Shown: positions 1 through 7,063, counted from the stretch's first letter. The stretch is DNA of 10,839 nt from Verrucomicrobiales bacterium (GCA_031279715.1 JAITHY010000075.1:1-10839); one strand, 5' to 3'. The notes: generated by a model from the letters alone, not told the origin. A program made the numbers and translations.

Positions 1-357
1 TTTCCACAAGATTTGTTTCTCGGCGAGGCTGACCGTCAAATCGTGGTTCTCGCCGTGCGGAAAAATTCGCCATCGCAACAACTCGGCATCCACGCCGGCG
101 CCACGCTGACCGCCATCAACGGCAAACCGCTCGCCGGCCTTGCGGATTTCCGCGACCGTTATTATCAGGAGAAACAGGCGGTGGAGGAACAAGGCCGTCC
201 GCTGACCATGACTTTCATCCTCACCGGCGAAACCGTGCCCAAAGAACTGGCTTATCGGGTCCCGCGCTCGCTCAACAGCAACCTGTTGATGATGGGCCTT
301 CCGGACGCTGACGTCAAGCCATCGCCGAGCGAAACCGCTCCCGCAACCGCCCCGTAA
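1..357 (+). CDS. PDZ-domain protein, C-terminal part (5' end outside window)
   Basis: The frame is open from base 1 and ends at TAA 355-357, so about 118 C-terminal residues are visible and the true start lies upstream. The segment reading VVLAVRKNSPSQQLGI followed by HAGATLTAINGKPLAGL has the shape of a PDZ domain: a strand, a Ser-Pro-x-x-x-x-Gly-Ile turn, then an 'AGxxLxxINGKPL' strand-helix. Such domains bind C-terminal peptides and usually sit in HtrA/Do-type serine proteases or other envelope proteins. No catalytic domain is visible, so protease activity cannot be claimed. After the PDZ there is a low-complexity tail rich in Pro, Ser, Thr and Ala. The last 44 bases overlap the 3' end of the convergent gene pabC. 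PDZ fold fairly sure; whole-protein function unknown. Confidence 0.75.
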   Translation, partial: FPQDLFLGEADRQIVVLAVRKNSPSQQLGIHAGATLTAINGKPLAGLADFRDRYYQEKQAVEEQGRPLTMTFILTGETVPKELAYRVPRSLNSNLLMMGLPDADVKPSPSETAPATAP

Positions 358-1024
358 GCTCACCAACAGCGAGTTGCCGCCGCGTGCCGCCGACTGTCAA
401 TTCCGTCACCGGCATCACGCCGACACGGCTGTTGGTCAAAAAAATCTCGTCCGCCTCTTGCATCACCGTCAGCGGCGCGCTCACCCGCAGCGCTTCGCCG
501 GAAAAATTTTCCAGCACCCAACGCCTGACGGTTCCCCCGCGGCAACCGCACTCCGTTGACGGCGTGAACAGCGCGCCGTTCCTCACCCAAAAAATATTCG
601 CCATCGCCGCCGCCGCCACCTCGCCACGCTCGTTGAGCAACAGCGCCTCGTCGCCGCCGCTTTGCATTCTCGCCTGGTAATGCGTCAGATAACCCAGCGT
701 CTTGAACCGCGCGTCCCACGCTGACGATGACACCCGCAGCGGCGACAACTCCACGCGGTAGCTGACTGGCAGCGGCGCCAGCCCCGGCGCGAACCAGGTC
801 CGCAAGCCCGACGGCGTCAGGAACCAGCGCCAAATCCCCTCGCCCGGCGGCGTGAGCGTCAGCGGTGACAAATCCGGCGCGCTGATGCCCAGTACGCTCG
901 CCGCCTCGCGCAAATTTTCCTCGTGCCAGTCGCGCAATCGCGCCCGCCCGCCGCTGACGGTCAGCGTTTCAAACACGCCGTAACCGTGGCGAAATCCCAA
1001 GTCCTCAACATCCACCATGCTCAT
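314..1024 (-). CDS. pabC: Aminodeoxychorismate lyase-like class IV aminotransferase (PabC type)
   Basis: A 236-residue fold-type IV PLP enzyme. Visible family marks are GYGVFET (residues 14-20), the probable PLP lysine Lys108 in FKTLGYLTHYQAR, NERGEVAAAAMANIFWV (131-147) and LTNSRVGVMPV (196-206), which matches the conserved 'TNS/AxxGVxPV' end region. In the folate pathway PabC removes pyruvate from 4-amino-4-deoxychorismate to give 4-aminobenzoate. Fold-type IV members also include branched-chain and D-amino acid aminotransferases; the position directly behind pabB is what favours PabC. The start overlaps the end of pabB by 20 bases. An in-frame TGA lies just upstream with no other start codon in between, and an AAGGAGG sits 12 bases before the ATG, inside pabB. 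A second ATG is at 1018. The protein lacks the short N-terminal strand usual in the family (E. coli PabC is 269 aa). Confidence 0.8.
   Translation of the reverse strand: MSMVDVEDLGFRHGYGVFETLTVSGGRARLRDWHEENLREAASVLGISAPDLSPLTLTPPGEGIWRWFLTPSGLRTWFAPGLAPLPVSYRVELSPLRVSSSAWDARFKTLGYLTHYQARMQSGGDEALLLNERGEVAAAAMANIFWVRNGALFTPSTECGCRGGTVRRWVLENFSGEALRVSAPLTVMQEADEIFLTNSRVGVMPVTELTVGGTRRQLAVGELTGRLRERFRSAMA
952..966. repeat. Palindromic copy of the dispersed word, in pabC
   Basis: CGCTGACGGTCAGCG joins the core CGCTGAC and its complement GTCAGCG around one G. It lies in frame in pabC and gives LTVSG near residues 21-25. Confidence 0.85.
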
Positions 1025-2105
1025 AAATCGCCCACGCCTCCTTCAATGCCCGCGCCTTGTGCCCGGTCTCCGCAAACTCAGCGTCAGCGTCCGAGTCGGC
1101 GGTGATGCCGCTGCCGGCCATCACCGTCAGCGCGCCGGCGCGCCACTCCGCCGTGCGGATGGCGATGTTGAATTGCGCGTTGCCGTGAAAATCAAACCAG
1201 CCCATCGCGCCGGTGAAAAATCCGCGCGTGAACGGCTCCAGTTCCGCGATGATTTCCATCGCCCGTTTCTTCGGCGCGCCGGTGATGGAACCGCCGGGAA
1301 AACACGCCCGCACCGCCTGCAGCGGCGAAATGTTTTTTCGCAAACGCCCCTCCACCGTCGAGACCAAATGAAACACATGCGACAGTTTCTCGCACGCCAG
1401 CAACTCGCTGACGTTCACCGAACCGAACTCGCACACCTGTCCGAGGTCGTTGCGCTCCAAGTCCGTAATCATCACCAACTCCGCGTTCTCCTTCGGCGAC
1501 CGCTGAAGCTCGGCGGCGAGGCTCGCGTCACGGTCAGCGTCAGCGCCGCGCGGGCGCGTGCCTTTGACGGGCCTGGTCACAACGCGCCCGCCGCTGACGC
1601 CGAGAAACAACTCCGGCGACGCGCTCATCAGCACGCGGTCCCCCGCCACGTAATACGCCGCCAGCGGCGCCGCTGTCCGTGACCACAAGATTTTAAAAAA
1701 CCGCCACGTGTCGAAATTTTTCACCTCGCGCGTGAACGTGCGCGCGAGATTGACTTGGTAAATATCCCCGCGCCGGATGTATTCTTGAGCCGCGCCGACC
1801 ATCAGCGTGTATTTTTCCAAATCCACCGCCTCGTGCCAGCCCGACAAATCACCGCCGCTGACCATCACCCGCGGCCCCAAAAAATCCAGCGCCGGCACGA
1901 CCGCTCTGTCAGCGTAAAACACAAAGTCAAAATCCCCCCCGTAGGAAAAATAACCCGCCGCCGCCCCGTCAGCGCCGCTGTGTTTTTGAAGTTCGGCGTC
2001 GAGCCGCTCCCAATCAGCCCAGCCGCCGCGCAGCCGCAACCCAGGCGAGAAAAACAAATGCGCCGCGTCCCCCCGCACCATTACCGCTGATGGCGAAGCC
2101 CTCAT
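1005..2105 (-). CDS. pabB: Aminodeoxychorismate synthase component I
   Basis: A 366-residue chorismate-utilising enzyme. The core is intact: YQVNLARTF (116-124), SASPELFL (161-168), PVKGTRPRG (179-187), ENAELVMITDLERNDLGQVC (206-225), PGGSITGAPKKRAMEII (270-286) and GSGITADSDADAEFAET (331-347). Lys181 in PVKGTRPRG is the decisive residue: aminodeoxychorismate synthases have Lys here (Lys274 in E. coli PabB), whereas anthranilate synthase TrpE has Ala. The enzyme aminates chorismate to 4-amino-4-deoxychorismate using ammonia from PabA, which is not in this window. The N-terminal region is shorter than in E. coli PabB (453 aa) but normal for compact members. The ATG at 2105 begins three bases after the stop of the M16 gene, implying translational coupling. 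Several copies of the CGCTGAC word lie inside, including one at 1527-1545 that encodes a stretch usually occupied by other residues. Confidence 0.93.
   Translation of the reverse strand: MRASPSAVMVRGDAAHLFFSPGLRLRGGWADWERLDAELQKHSGADGAAAGYFSYGGDFDFVFYADRAVVPALDFLGPRVMVSGGDLSGWHEAVDLEKYTLMVGAAQEYIRRGDIYQVNLARTFTREVKNFDTWRFFKILWSRTAAPLAAYYVAGDRVLMSASPELFLGVSGGRVVTRPVKGTRPRGADADRDASLAAELQRSPKENAELVMITDLERNDLGQVCEFGSVNVSELLACEKLSHVFHLVSTVEGRLRKNISPLQAVRACFPGGSITGAPKKRAMEIIAELEPFTRGFFTGAMGWFDFHGNAQFNIAIRTAEWRAGALTVMAGSGITADSDADAEFAETGHKARALKEAWAIYEHGGC
1527..1545. repeat. Double copy of the dispersed word, in pabB
   Basis: GTCACGGTCAGCGTCAGCG carries two overlapping GTCAGCG cores (1533 and 1539) with the extended TCACNG arm. 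On the coding strand it supplies ADADRD in GTRPRGADADRDASL, where relatives vary and have no insertion. Confidence 0.8.
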
Positions 2106-2108
2106 GCC

Positions 2109-3389
2109 TTAATCAAGATAAAACACCCGCCCCGCCTCCGACAGCAACTTCTGATCCACCTCCGGCCCCACCACGCTCAGCGCCATCCGTCCGGGCCGGA
2201 ACAACTCCCGCGCCACCGCCCGCACCTCCGCCGCCGTCACCCGCGCCAACTCATCCAGCAACTCACCCGGCTGCACCATCCGTCCCAGCCCAATCAACGA
2301 CTCCCCCATCCACATCATCCGGTTACTCGTGCTCTCCAGATGCAGCTTAATCTGCCCGGTCAAGTAATCCTTCGCCTGCCGCAACTCCCGCGCGCTGACC
2401 GTCAGCGCCGCCATTTTTCTCAACTCCCGCGCCGTCAGCGCCAGCGCCTTGCCGAGCTGCGCCGTGTCCACCCCCGCCTGCACATAAAACGCCCCCGTCT
2501 CGCGAAAATGCGCCGTCGTTGACTGAATTGAATACGCCAGCCCGTGCCGCTCCCTCACCGTCTGAAACAGCCGCGAACTCATATTCTCCCCCAGCATCAC
2601 ACTCAACAATTTCAACGCATACCGCCGCCGGTCCGCCTTCGGATACGCCCGCACCCCCAGCGCGACATGACATTGCTGCACGGGACGGCTCACCGGCGCC
2701 AGCGCAATCTTGTTCACCGTCAGCGGACGGTACGGCGGGACTTCCTCCCCCGCGTAACGCCGTGGCGTCCGCAAATATTTCATCAACAGCGCCCGCACCC
2801 GCTGACGCTCAACCCCGCCCGCCACACTCACCACCAGCGACTCCGGCGCGTAATGCCGCCGCCAAAATTCCATCAACCCCGCCCGCCGCATCCCCGCCAC
2901 CGACTCCGGCGTCCCCGTAATCGGCCGCCCAATCCCATACTCCGGCCACAACGCCTGATTCAGCCGCTCCATCACCAGCGACGCCGGCTGGTCCTCATAC
3001 ATCCGCAATTCCTCCAAAATCACCCCGCGCTCCCGCTCCACCTCTTCCCTGGGAAATGTCGAACTCCACAACATGTCAAACAACACCTCCAGCGCCAGCT
3101 CCAACTCATCCGCCGCCAGCCGCGCGTAATAACACGTCATCTCCTCACCCGTGAACGCGTTCAAATCCCCTCCCCGGCTTTCAATCGCCCGCGAAATCTC
3201 CAGCGCATTGCGCTTCCGCGTCCCCTTGAACAGCAAATGCTCCAAAAAGTGCGCCCCGCCATGGAGTCCGCGCGGCTCCATCAGCGACCCCACACCAAAC
3301 CACAACCCCACCGCCACACTTTCCACCCGTGGCATCGGGCACAGCGCCAGCGTTGACCGGCCCACCTTCAGCGACTCGTAAGCAACCAT
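2109..3389 (-). CDS. M16-family zinc metallopeptidase (processing-peptidase type)
   Basis: A 426-residue protein of the M16 (pitrilysin/mitochondrial processing peptidase) family. The inverted zinc motif HxxEH is intact as His47-Phe-Leu-Glu50-His51 in GGAHFLEHLLFKGT, and the third ligand is Glu126 or Glu127 in RGVILEELRMYED, about 76 residues on. This spacing fits the family, so the protein should be catalytically competent. Length and the second inactive-type domain (residues about 170-400) match the single-unit M16B proteins, which act as dimers on unfolded or transit peptides. No signal peptide is apparent, so a cytoplasmic site is likely. The gene starts a tightly packed run with pabB and pabC, though no functional link to folate synthesis is evident. 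ATG at 3389; a run of five G six bases upstream is a weak ribosome-binding candidate. Alternative: an antitoxin-like or PqqL-type peptidase; substrate unknown. Confidence 0.92.
   Translation of the reverse strand: MVAYESLKVGRSTLALCPMPRVESVAVGLWFGVGSLMEPRGLHGGAHFLEHLLFKGTRKRNALEISRAIESRGGDLNAFTGEEMTCYYARLAADELELALEVLFDMLWSSTFPREEVERERGVILEELRMYEDQPASLVMERLNQALWPEYGIGRPITGTPESVAGMRRAGLMEFWRRHYAPESLVVSVAGGVERQRVRALLMKYLRTPRRYAGEEVPPYRPLTVNKIALAPVSRPVQQCHVALGVRAYPKADRRRYALKLLSVMLGENMSSRLFQTVRERHGLAYSIQSTTAHFRETGAFYVQAGVDTAQLGKALALTARELRKMAALTVSARELRQAKDYLTGQIKLHLESTSNRMMWMGESLIGLGRMVQPGELLDELARVTAAEVRAVARELFRPGRMALSVVGPEVDQKLLSEAGRVFYLD
2393..2407. repeat. Palindromic copy of the dispersed word, in the M16 gene
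   Basis: CGCTGACCGTCAGCG is the second full near-palindrome, differing from the 952-966 copy only in the centre base. It gives LTVSA in the M16 peptidase. Confidence 0.85.
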
Positions 3390-3503
3390 ACAACCCCCAG
3401 CCTAGCCGGATTGCGCGACGAGGAAAGCACGAACGGCGTCAGCGCTGAAAAAGACCGTCACGGTCAGCGCGCTGTTCGCAAACACCCGCCCGCGTGTCCT
3501 CCG
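3390..3503. other. Intergenic gap between rnhC and the M16 gene, with short palindromes
   Basis: This 114-bp stretch has no gene. It contains a perfect 10-bp palindrome TCAGCGCTGA (3439-3448), an interrupted palindrome GACCGT-C-ACGGTC (3453-3465) and an inverted 7-mer pair GCGCTGA (3442-3448) and TCAGCGC (3464-3470). Two copies of the GTCAGCG word (3438, 3463) lie within these. No convincing -35/-10 pair and no T-tract terminator were seen. It could carry the promoter of the M16-pabB-pabC run, but the sequence alone does not show it. Confidence 0.6.
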
Positions 3504-4421
3504 CTAAGCCAGATCCTCCGTCACCTCGCGGAAGGTCTTGAAATGCGCCTTCACCAGCGTCCGCAAATAATCCGCGCCGCTGGCGTTGAACAACTCCCGC
3601 GCCTGCTCCTTCACCTGCGCGCCCGCGCCCTTGCCCAGCGGCCTGGCCAGCCCCTCGCCCAACGTCTCCAGCCCGCGCAAAAACGCCGCCCTCGCCAAAA
3701 TCGACGCCGCCGCCACCGCGATGTCCGCCTCGGCCTTGGTGCGCTGCTCCAGCCGGATGCGCACGTTCTTCTTCGCCAGCTGCCGCTCCAACACGCGCGG
3801 GTTGGCAAATTGGTCGGACAACGCACGCGGACAGGACGGCACCTTCAGCGCCAAATTCTCAATCACCTTGCTGTGCCCCCATGCCAGCATCTCGTTCAAA
3901 TTGCGAAACCTGCCGTATAACTCGTTATACTTCCTCGGAAAAATCGCGACCACGTCAACTTTCGAGCCAAGGATATTCCGCACCTCCCGCTCCATTTCCA
4001 ACATCCGCCGGTCGCTGCCGACGCGCTTGCTGTCCCGCACCCCCGCCGCGGCCAAGGCCTTCGCCAGCGCCTTGTCCGTGTACGCGCCGGCGATGACCAG
4101 AGGCCCGAAAAAATCCCCCTTCCCCGCCTCATCCACGCCGAAATGCGGCGCGAACAACTCCGGATTCAACTCCTCCTCATACCCCAGCCGCGCCTCCCCC
4201 AGCACCAGCGGCTCAAAAACAAACTCCACAAACTCCCGCGCCCCCTTGCCGTTAATGACCAGCTTCCCGCTCTTGTAATAATGCGCGCCGCACTTGCCCT
4301 TGGTGGCACGGAAATGGCCGTACGGCAGCGCGGCAAACTCGTAATCCTGCTCGCGCAACAAATTCGCCAATTTCTTTCCTTGCGTTTCGGTCAGCGTGTA
4401 GGTAAAGCTCGCAGGTTCCAT
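3504..4421 (-). CDS. rnhC: Ribonuclease HIII
   Basis: A 305-residue RNase HIII, which cuts the RNA strand of RNA-DNA hybrids and so removes R-loops and primers. The N-terminal ~75 residues match the TBP-like substrate-binding domain of this subclass, with HFRATKGKCGAHYYKSGKLVINGKG (36-60). The catalytic domain begins FGVDEAGKGDFFGPLVIAGAY (94-114). By comparison with the Geobacillus stearothermophilus enzyme (Asp97, Glu98, Asp202, Glu232) the catalytic set here is Asp97, Glu98, Asp203 and Glu231, in TKAEADIAVAAASILAR. The GKG motif and the N-terminal domain separate it from RNase HII. Its ATG shares bases with the start codon of divergent mutY. A TAATAT eight bases upstream of the ATG (4430-4435, minus strand) would make the message leaderless, but no good -35 accompanies it. 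About 880 bp of the gene lack the CGCTGAC word common in neighbouring genes; the only copy (4390) is near its 5' end. Confidence 0.95.
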   Translation of the reverse strand: MEPASFTYTLTETQGKKLANLLREQDYEFAALPYGHFRATKGKCGAHYYKSGKLVINGKGAREFVEFVFEPLVLGEARLGYEEELNPELFAPHFGVDEAGKGDFFGPLVIAGAYTDKALAKALAAAGVRDSKRVGSDRRMLEMEREVRNILGSKVDVVAIFPRKYNELYGRFRNLNEMLAWGHSKVIENLALKVPSCPRALSDQFANPRVLERQLAKKNVRIRLEQRTKAEADIAVAAASILARAAFLRGLETLGEGLARPLGKGAGAQVKEQARELFNASGADYLRTLVKAHFKTFREVTEDLA

Positions 4422-5445
4422 GTTGACGAATATTAAAGACCGCCCGCCAAAAATCGACGCAAAAATCGCGCGCGCCTGCCACGCCGACCTGGCTCAATGG
4501 TACGCTGCCAATCACCGCGACCTCCCGTGGCGCCGCCACCCCACGCCGTACCACGTCACCGTCAGCGAGTTCATGTGCCAGCAAACCCAAATCGCCACCG
4601 TGCTGCCCTACTACGCGCGCTGGATGAATTCTTTCCCCGACTGGCGCGCCCTCGCCGCCGCCAGTGACGCCACCGTGCTGAAACACTGGGAAGGCCTTGG
4701 CTACTACAACCGCGTCCGAAACTTGCACCGCCTCGCCAAGCTCATCGTCAGCGAGCACAGCGGCAACCTGCCCGCTGACAGTCACGCCCTGCAACAACTC
4801 CCCGGCATCGGCCCCTACACCGCCGCCGCCATCGCCTCCATCGCCAGCGGGGAACAAGTCGCCGTCCTCGACGGCAACGTCGAGCGCGTCCTCACCCGCC
4901 TCTTCGCCCTGCCCTGGAACGTATCGCTGCCGCTGACCAAAAAAAATCTGCGCCAGCTGGCGGCGGAATTATTGCCCAAAAAAAACTGCGGCGACCACAA
5001 CCAAGCCATGATGGAACTCGGCGCCCTCATCTGCTCCCCGCGCCACCCGCAATGCCCGCGCTGCCCGCTGACCGTCATCTGCCGGGGTAAAACCAACCCC
5101 GAACAATTCCCCAACAAAACCAAGACGCTGACGGTCAAAGAACGGCAAACCGTCGCCGTCATCACCAGCGACGGAAAAATCTGGCTCCTCAACCCCGCCG
5201 AGCGCGGCCGCTGGCACGGCTTCCCCCGCCTGCCCCTGTTCGACGAAACACACATGACCAAAGGCGCGCCGCTGACGGTCATCCACTACAGCATCACCCG
5301 CTACCGCGTCACCGCCACCGCCGTCAGCGCCAAATTCAAACACCACCCGCCCGCCAACGGCGCATGGCTGCCACTGTCAGCGTTAAAAAAAATCCCCCTC
5401 CCCGCGCCGCACCGAAAAATCCTGCGCCAAGCCCCCCTCCCATGA
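4420..5445 (+). CDS. mutY: Adenine DNA glycosylase
   Basis: A 341-residue MutY, which removes adenine mispaired with 8-oxoguanine. In order: SEFMCQQTQ with catalytic Glu50; the helix-hairpin-helix LPGIGPY (127-133) with the following AAAIASIASGE; catalytic Asp151 in VAVLDGNVERV; the [4Fe-4S] ligands Cys205, Cys212, Cys215 and Cys221 (C-x6-C-x2-C-x5-C); and a C-terminal NUDIX-like domain (about 235-335) that reads the 8-oxoG strand, including LLNPAERGRWHGFPRLP. Length is usual for the family. The ATG overlaps the start of divergent rnhC; TTG at 4423 is the only nearby alternative and no strong ribosome-binding site precedes either. The stop TGA (5443-5445) overlaps the ATG of the next gene. 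The last base of a GTCACCGTCAGCGAG copy (4555-4569) forms part of the Glu50 codon. Confidence 0.95.
   Translation: MLTNIKDRPPKIDAKIARACHADLAQWYAANHRDLPWRRHPTPYHVTVSEFMCQQTQIATVLPYYARWMNSFPDWRALAAASDATVLKHWEGLGYYNRVRNLHRLAKLIVSEHSGNLPADSHALQQLPGIGPYTAAAIASIASGEQVAVLDGNVERVLTRLFALPWNVSLPLTKKNLRQLAAELLPKKNCGDHNQAMMELGALICSPRHPQCPRCPLTVICRGKTNPEQFPNKTKTLTVKERQTVAVITSDGKIWLLNPAERGRWHGFPRLPLFDETHMTKGAPLTVIHYSITRYRVTATAVSAKFKHHPPANGAWLPLSALKKIPLPAPHRKILRQAPLP
4555..4569. repeat. Extended copy of the dispersed word at the mutY catalytic motif
   Basis: GTCACCGTCAGCGAG reads VTVSE in frame, and the final GAG (4567-4569) is the codon of catalytic Glu50. Confidence 0.85.
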
Positions 5446-6623
5446 AAAACCCCACGCCCACCCTGCGCCTCCGCCTCTCACCGTCAGCGGAAATGAAAAT
5501 CCGCCGGGGACACCCGTGGGTCTTCGACGGCAGCATCCGCAAACAAAACCGCCCCGGCGCTGACGGTGAACTCGCCGTGATTTTCGACCGTCAAAACCAA
5601 TTCCTCGCCGCCGGCCTGTACGACGCCAACTCCCCCATCCGCCTGCGCGTGCTGCACCATGGCCAGCCCGCCAAAATCAACACCGACTGGTTCGCGCAAA
5701 ACCTGGCGCGCTCACTGGCCGCGCGCGACGGCATCGCTGACCGTGACACCAACGGCTGGCGCCTCATCAATGGCGAAAACGACAACTGGCCCGGCCTGGT
5801 GCTGGACCGCTACGCTGACGTTCTGGTGCTGAAAATCTACACCGCCGCATGGTTTCCGCGCCTGCCGCTCATCGTCAGCCTGCTCAACGCGCAACTCCCC
5901 AGCCGCGCCATCGTCCTCCGCCACAGCCGCAACATCCGCCACCCCGCCTACCATGACGGCATGACCATCAGCGGCGCGCCCGTGACACAGCGCGTCATCT
6001 TCAGCGAGTCCGGACTCAATTTCCACGCCGATGTGACGCGGGGACAAAAAACCGGTTTCTTCCTCGACCAACGCGACAACCGCCGCCGCGTCGAACACCT
6101 CGCCGCTGACCGTGACGTGCTCAACCTCTTCAGCTTCACCGGCGGTTTCTCCCTCTACGCCGCGCGCGGCGGCGCAAAGTCCATCCTCAGCGTTGACCTC
6201 AGCCGGCACGCCCTCGCCGAACTGCGCGACAACTGGCAACTCAACCCCGCCCTCGGCACCCGCCCGCACGAGGAACTCCAAGCCGACGCTTTCGCCTGGA
6301 TTGAGCAAAGCACCCGCCGCCACTCGCTCATCATCATCGACCCGCCCGCCCTGGCCAAACGCGCCGCAGACCGCCCCGCCGCCATCCGCGCCTACCAGCG
6401 CCTCGCCCGCGCCGGCTTGCGGCGGCTCGCTGACAATGGCATCCTCGTCTGCGCCTCCTGCTCCGCCCACGTCAGCGCCGAGGATTTCGTCAACGCCATC
6501 CGCGTCACCGTCAGCGGCAAAAAAATGCGCGAACTGGCCATCACCAGCCACGCCCCCGACCACCGCGTCACCGTCAGCGAGTTGCGTTACTTAAAGGCCG
6601 TGTTCCTGCAAAAAATCCGCTGA
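5442..6623 (+). CDS. RlmI-type class I SAM-dependent rRNA cytosine methyltransferase
   Basis: A 393-residue protein with an N-terminal PUA domain (about 8-75, including KIRRGHPWVFDGSI) and a Rossmann methyltransferase domain. GQKTGFFLDQRDNRRRV (201-217), the SAM-binding NLFSFTGGFSLYA (228-240), VDLSRHALAE (251-260), IIIDPPALAK (297-306) and CASCSAHVS (337-345) follow the pattern of RlmI, which makes m5C1962 in 23S rRNA. Cys340 is the likely catalytic cysteine. Related RlmK/YccW-like enzymes with other target bases cannot be excluded, so no symbol is given. The start is chosen at ATG 5442, which overlaps the mutY stop as ATGA; an in-frame ATG at 5364 would add 26 proline-rich residues from inside mutY and is less likely. 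VTVS appears twice near the C-terminus (residues 355-358 and 376-379) from two copies of the same DNA word. The TGA stop itself lies in CGCTGAC. Confidence 0.93.
   Translation: MKNPTPTLRLRLSPSAEMKIRRGHPWVFDGSIRKQNRPGADGELAVIFDRQNQFLAAGLYDANSPIRLRVLHHGQPAKINTDWFAQNLARSLAARDGIADRDTNGWRLINGENDNWPGLVLDRYADVLVLKIYTAAWFPRLPLIVSLLNAQLPSRAIVLRHSRNIRHPAYHDGMTISGAPVTQRVIFSESGLNFHADVTRGQKTGFFLDQRDNRRRVEHLAADRDVLNLFSFTGGFSLYAARGGAKSILSVDLSRHALAELRDNWQLNPALGTRPHEELQADAFAWIEQSTRRHSLIIIDPPALAKRAADRPAAIRAYQRLARAGLRRLADNGILVCASCSAHVSAEDFVNAIRVTVSGKKMRELAITSHAPDHRVTVSELRYLKAVFLQKIR
6504..6581. repeat. Two copies of the extended word near the methyltransferase C-terminus
   Basis: GTCACCGTCAGCGG (6504-6517) and GTCACCGTCAGCGAG (6567-6581) are both preceded by CGC and read VTVSG and VTVSE in the same frame, 63 bases apart. 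Confidence 0.85.
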
Positions 6624-6624
6624 C

Positions 6625-6656
6625 AAAAAAGGCAATCCTCGCGGATTGCCTTTTTT
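6625..6656. terminator. Bidirectional rho-independent terminator
   Basis: A perfect 8-bp stem GGCAATCC (6631-6638) and GGATTGCC (6643-6650) with a TCGC loop is flanked by six A on the left and six T on the right. It therefore works as an intrinsic terminator for the rightward mutY-methyltransferase pair and, read on the other strand, for the leftward Spy/CpxP-like gene. It begins one base after the methyltransferase stop codon. Confidence 0.95.
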
Positions 6657-6676
6657 GCCATTGCCCTCGCGCCAAC

Positions 6677-7063
6677 TTATTGCGGCGCCTGTTTCTTCTT
6701 CTCCCTGCTCTCCTTCATTTTCTGCCCCCACTCCTTGCGCCCCTTCTCCAACTCCTTTTGTTGCTCCGGCGTCAGGATGGCGTTCAACTTCTCATTGTAT
6801 TGCTTGCCCAACGCCTGCTGCCGCTCCCGGCCCGCCTCCTTGCCCAGCTTCTTCCTCTCCTCCAGCCGCCACTTGTCCAACTCCTTGACCCTGGCGGTTT
6901 GCTCGTCGGTCAGACTCAACTGCTTCCTCATCTGCTCCACGCGGTCAACCCGCTCCTTCTTGACCGGCGGCGCTGATGGTGACGCCTCCTCGGCTTGCGA
7001 GTGCAGCGCGGTTAATGAACTGATGGTGAACGTTGCCAAAGCAACCACTAATATGCGTTTCAT
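6677..7063 (-). CDS. Small exported Spy/CpxP-like (LTXXQ-motif) protein
   Basis: A 128-residue protein with a clear Sec signal peptide: MKR, then a hydrophobic run to about residue 20, and a likely cleavage after HSQA (residue 24). The mature part is highly charged and predicted helical, with LTDEQ (51-55) and LTPEQ (98-102), the repeated LTxxQ signature of the Spy/CpxP family. Those periplasmic proteins act as chaperones or envelope-stress sensors; the role here is inferred only from fold signature. The Lys/Glu/Gln-rich C-terminus (103-128) is low complexity. The ATG is preceded by an A/T-rich leader (7064-7080) with no standard ribosome-binding site. It is a single-gene unit ended by the terminator at 6625-6656. 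No two-component genes are next to it. No exact CGCTGAC core lies in the gene, only the variant CGCTGATGGTGACG at 6971. Confidence 0.8.
   Translation of the reverse strand: MKRILVVALATFTISSLTALHSQAEEASPSAPPVKKERVDRVEQMRKQLSLTDEQTARVKELDKWRLEERKKLGKEAGRERQQALGKQYNEKLNAILTPEQQKELEKGRKEWGQKMKESREKKKQAPQ

Noticed and set aside
2544..3356. 270-codon plus-strand frame within the M16 gene
   Set aside because: Pro/His/Arg-rich shadow of a gene with an intact HxxEH zinc site.
4252..4857. 201-codon minus-strand frame across the rnhC/mutY junction
   Set aside because: It overlaps conserved catalytic parts of mutY and has no recognisable features of its own.
5364..5441. Upstream ATG extending the methyltransferase by 26 residues
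   Set aside because: The extension is proline-rich, lies wholly inside mutY and the PUA domain begins after the ATG at 5442, which is coupled to the mutY stop.
5712..6563. Long open frame on the minus strand (283 codons) across the methyltransferase gene
   Set aside because: It is antisense to a gene with clear methyltransferase motifs, has Gly/Ala/Val-rich composition typical of a GC-rich shadow frame and no recognisable domain.
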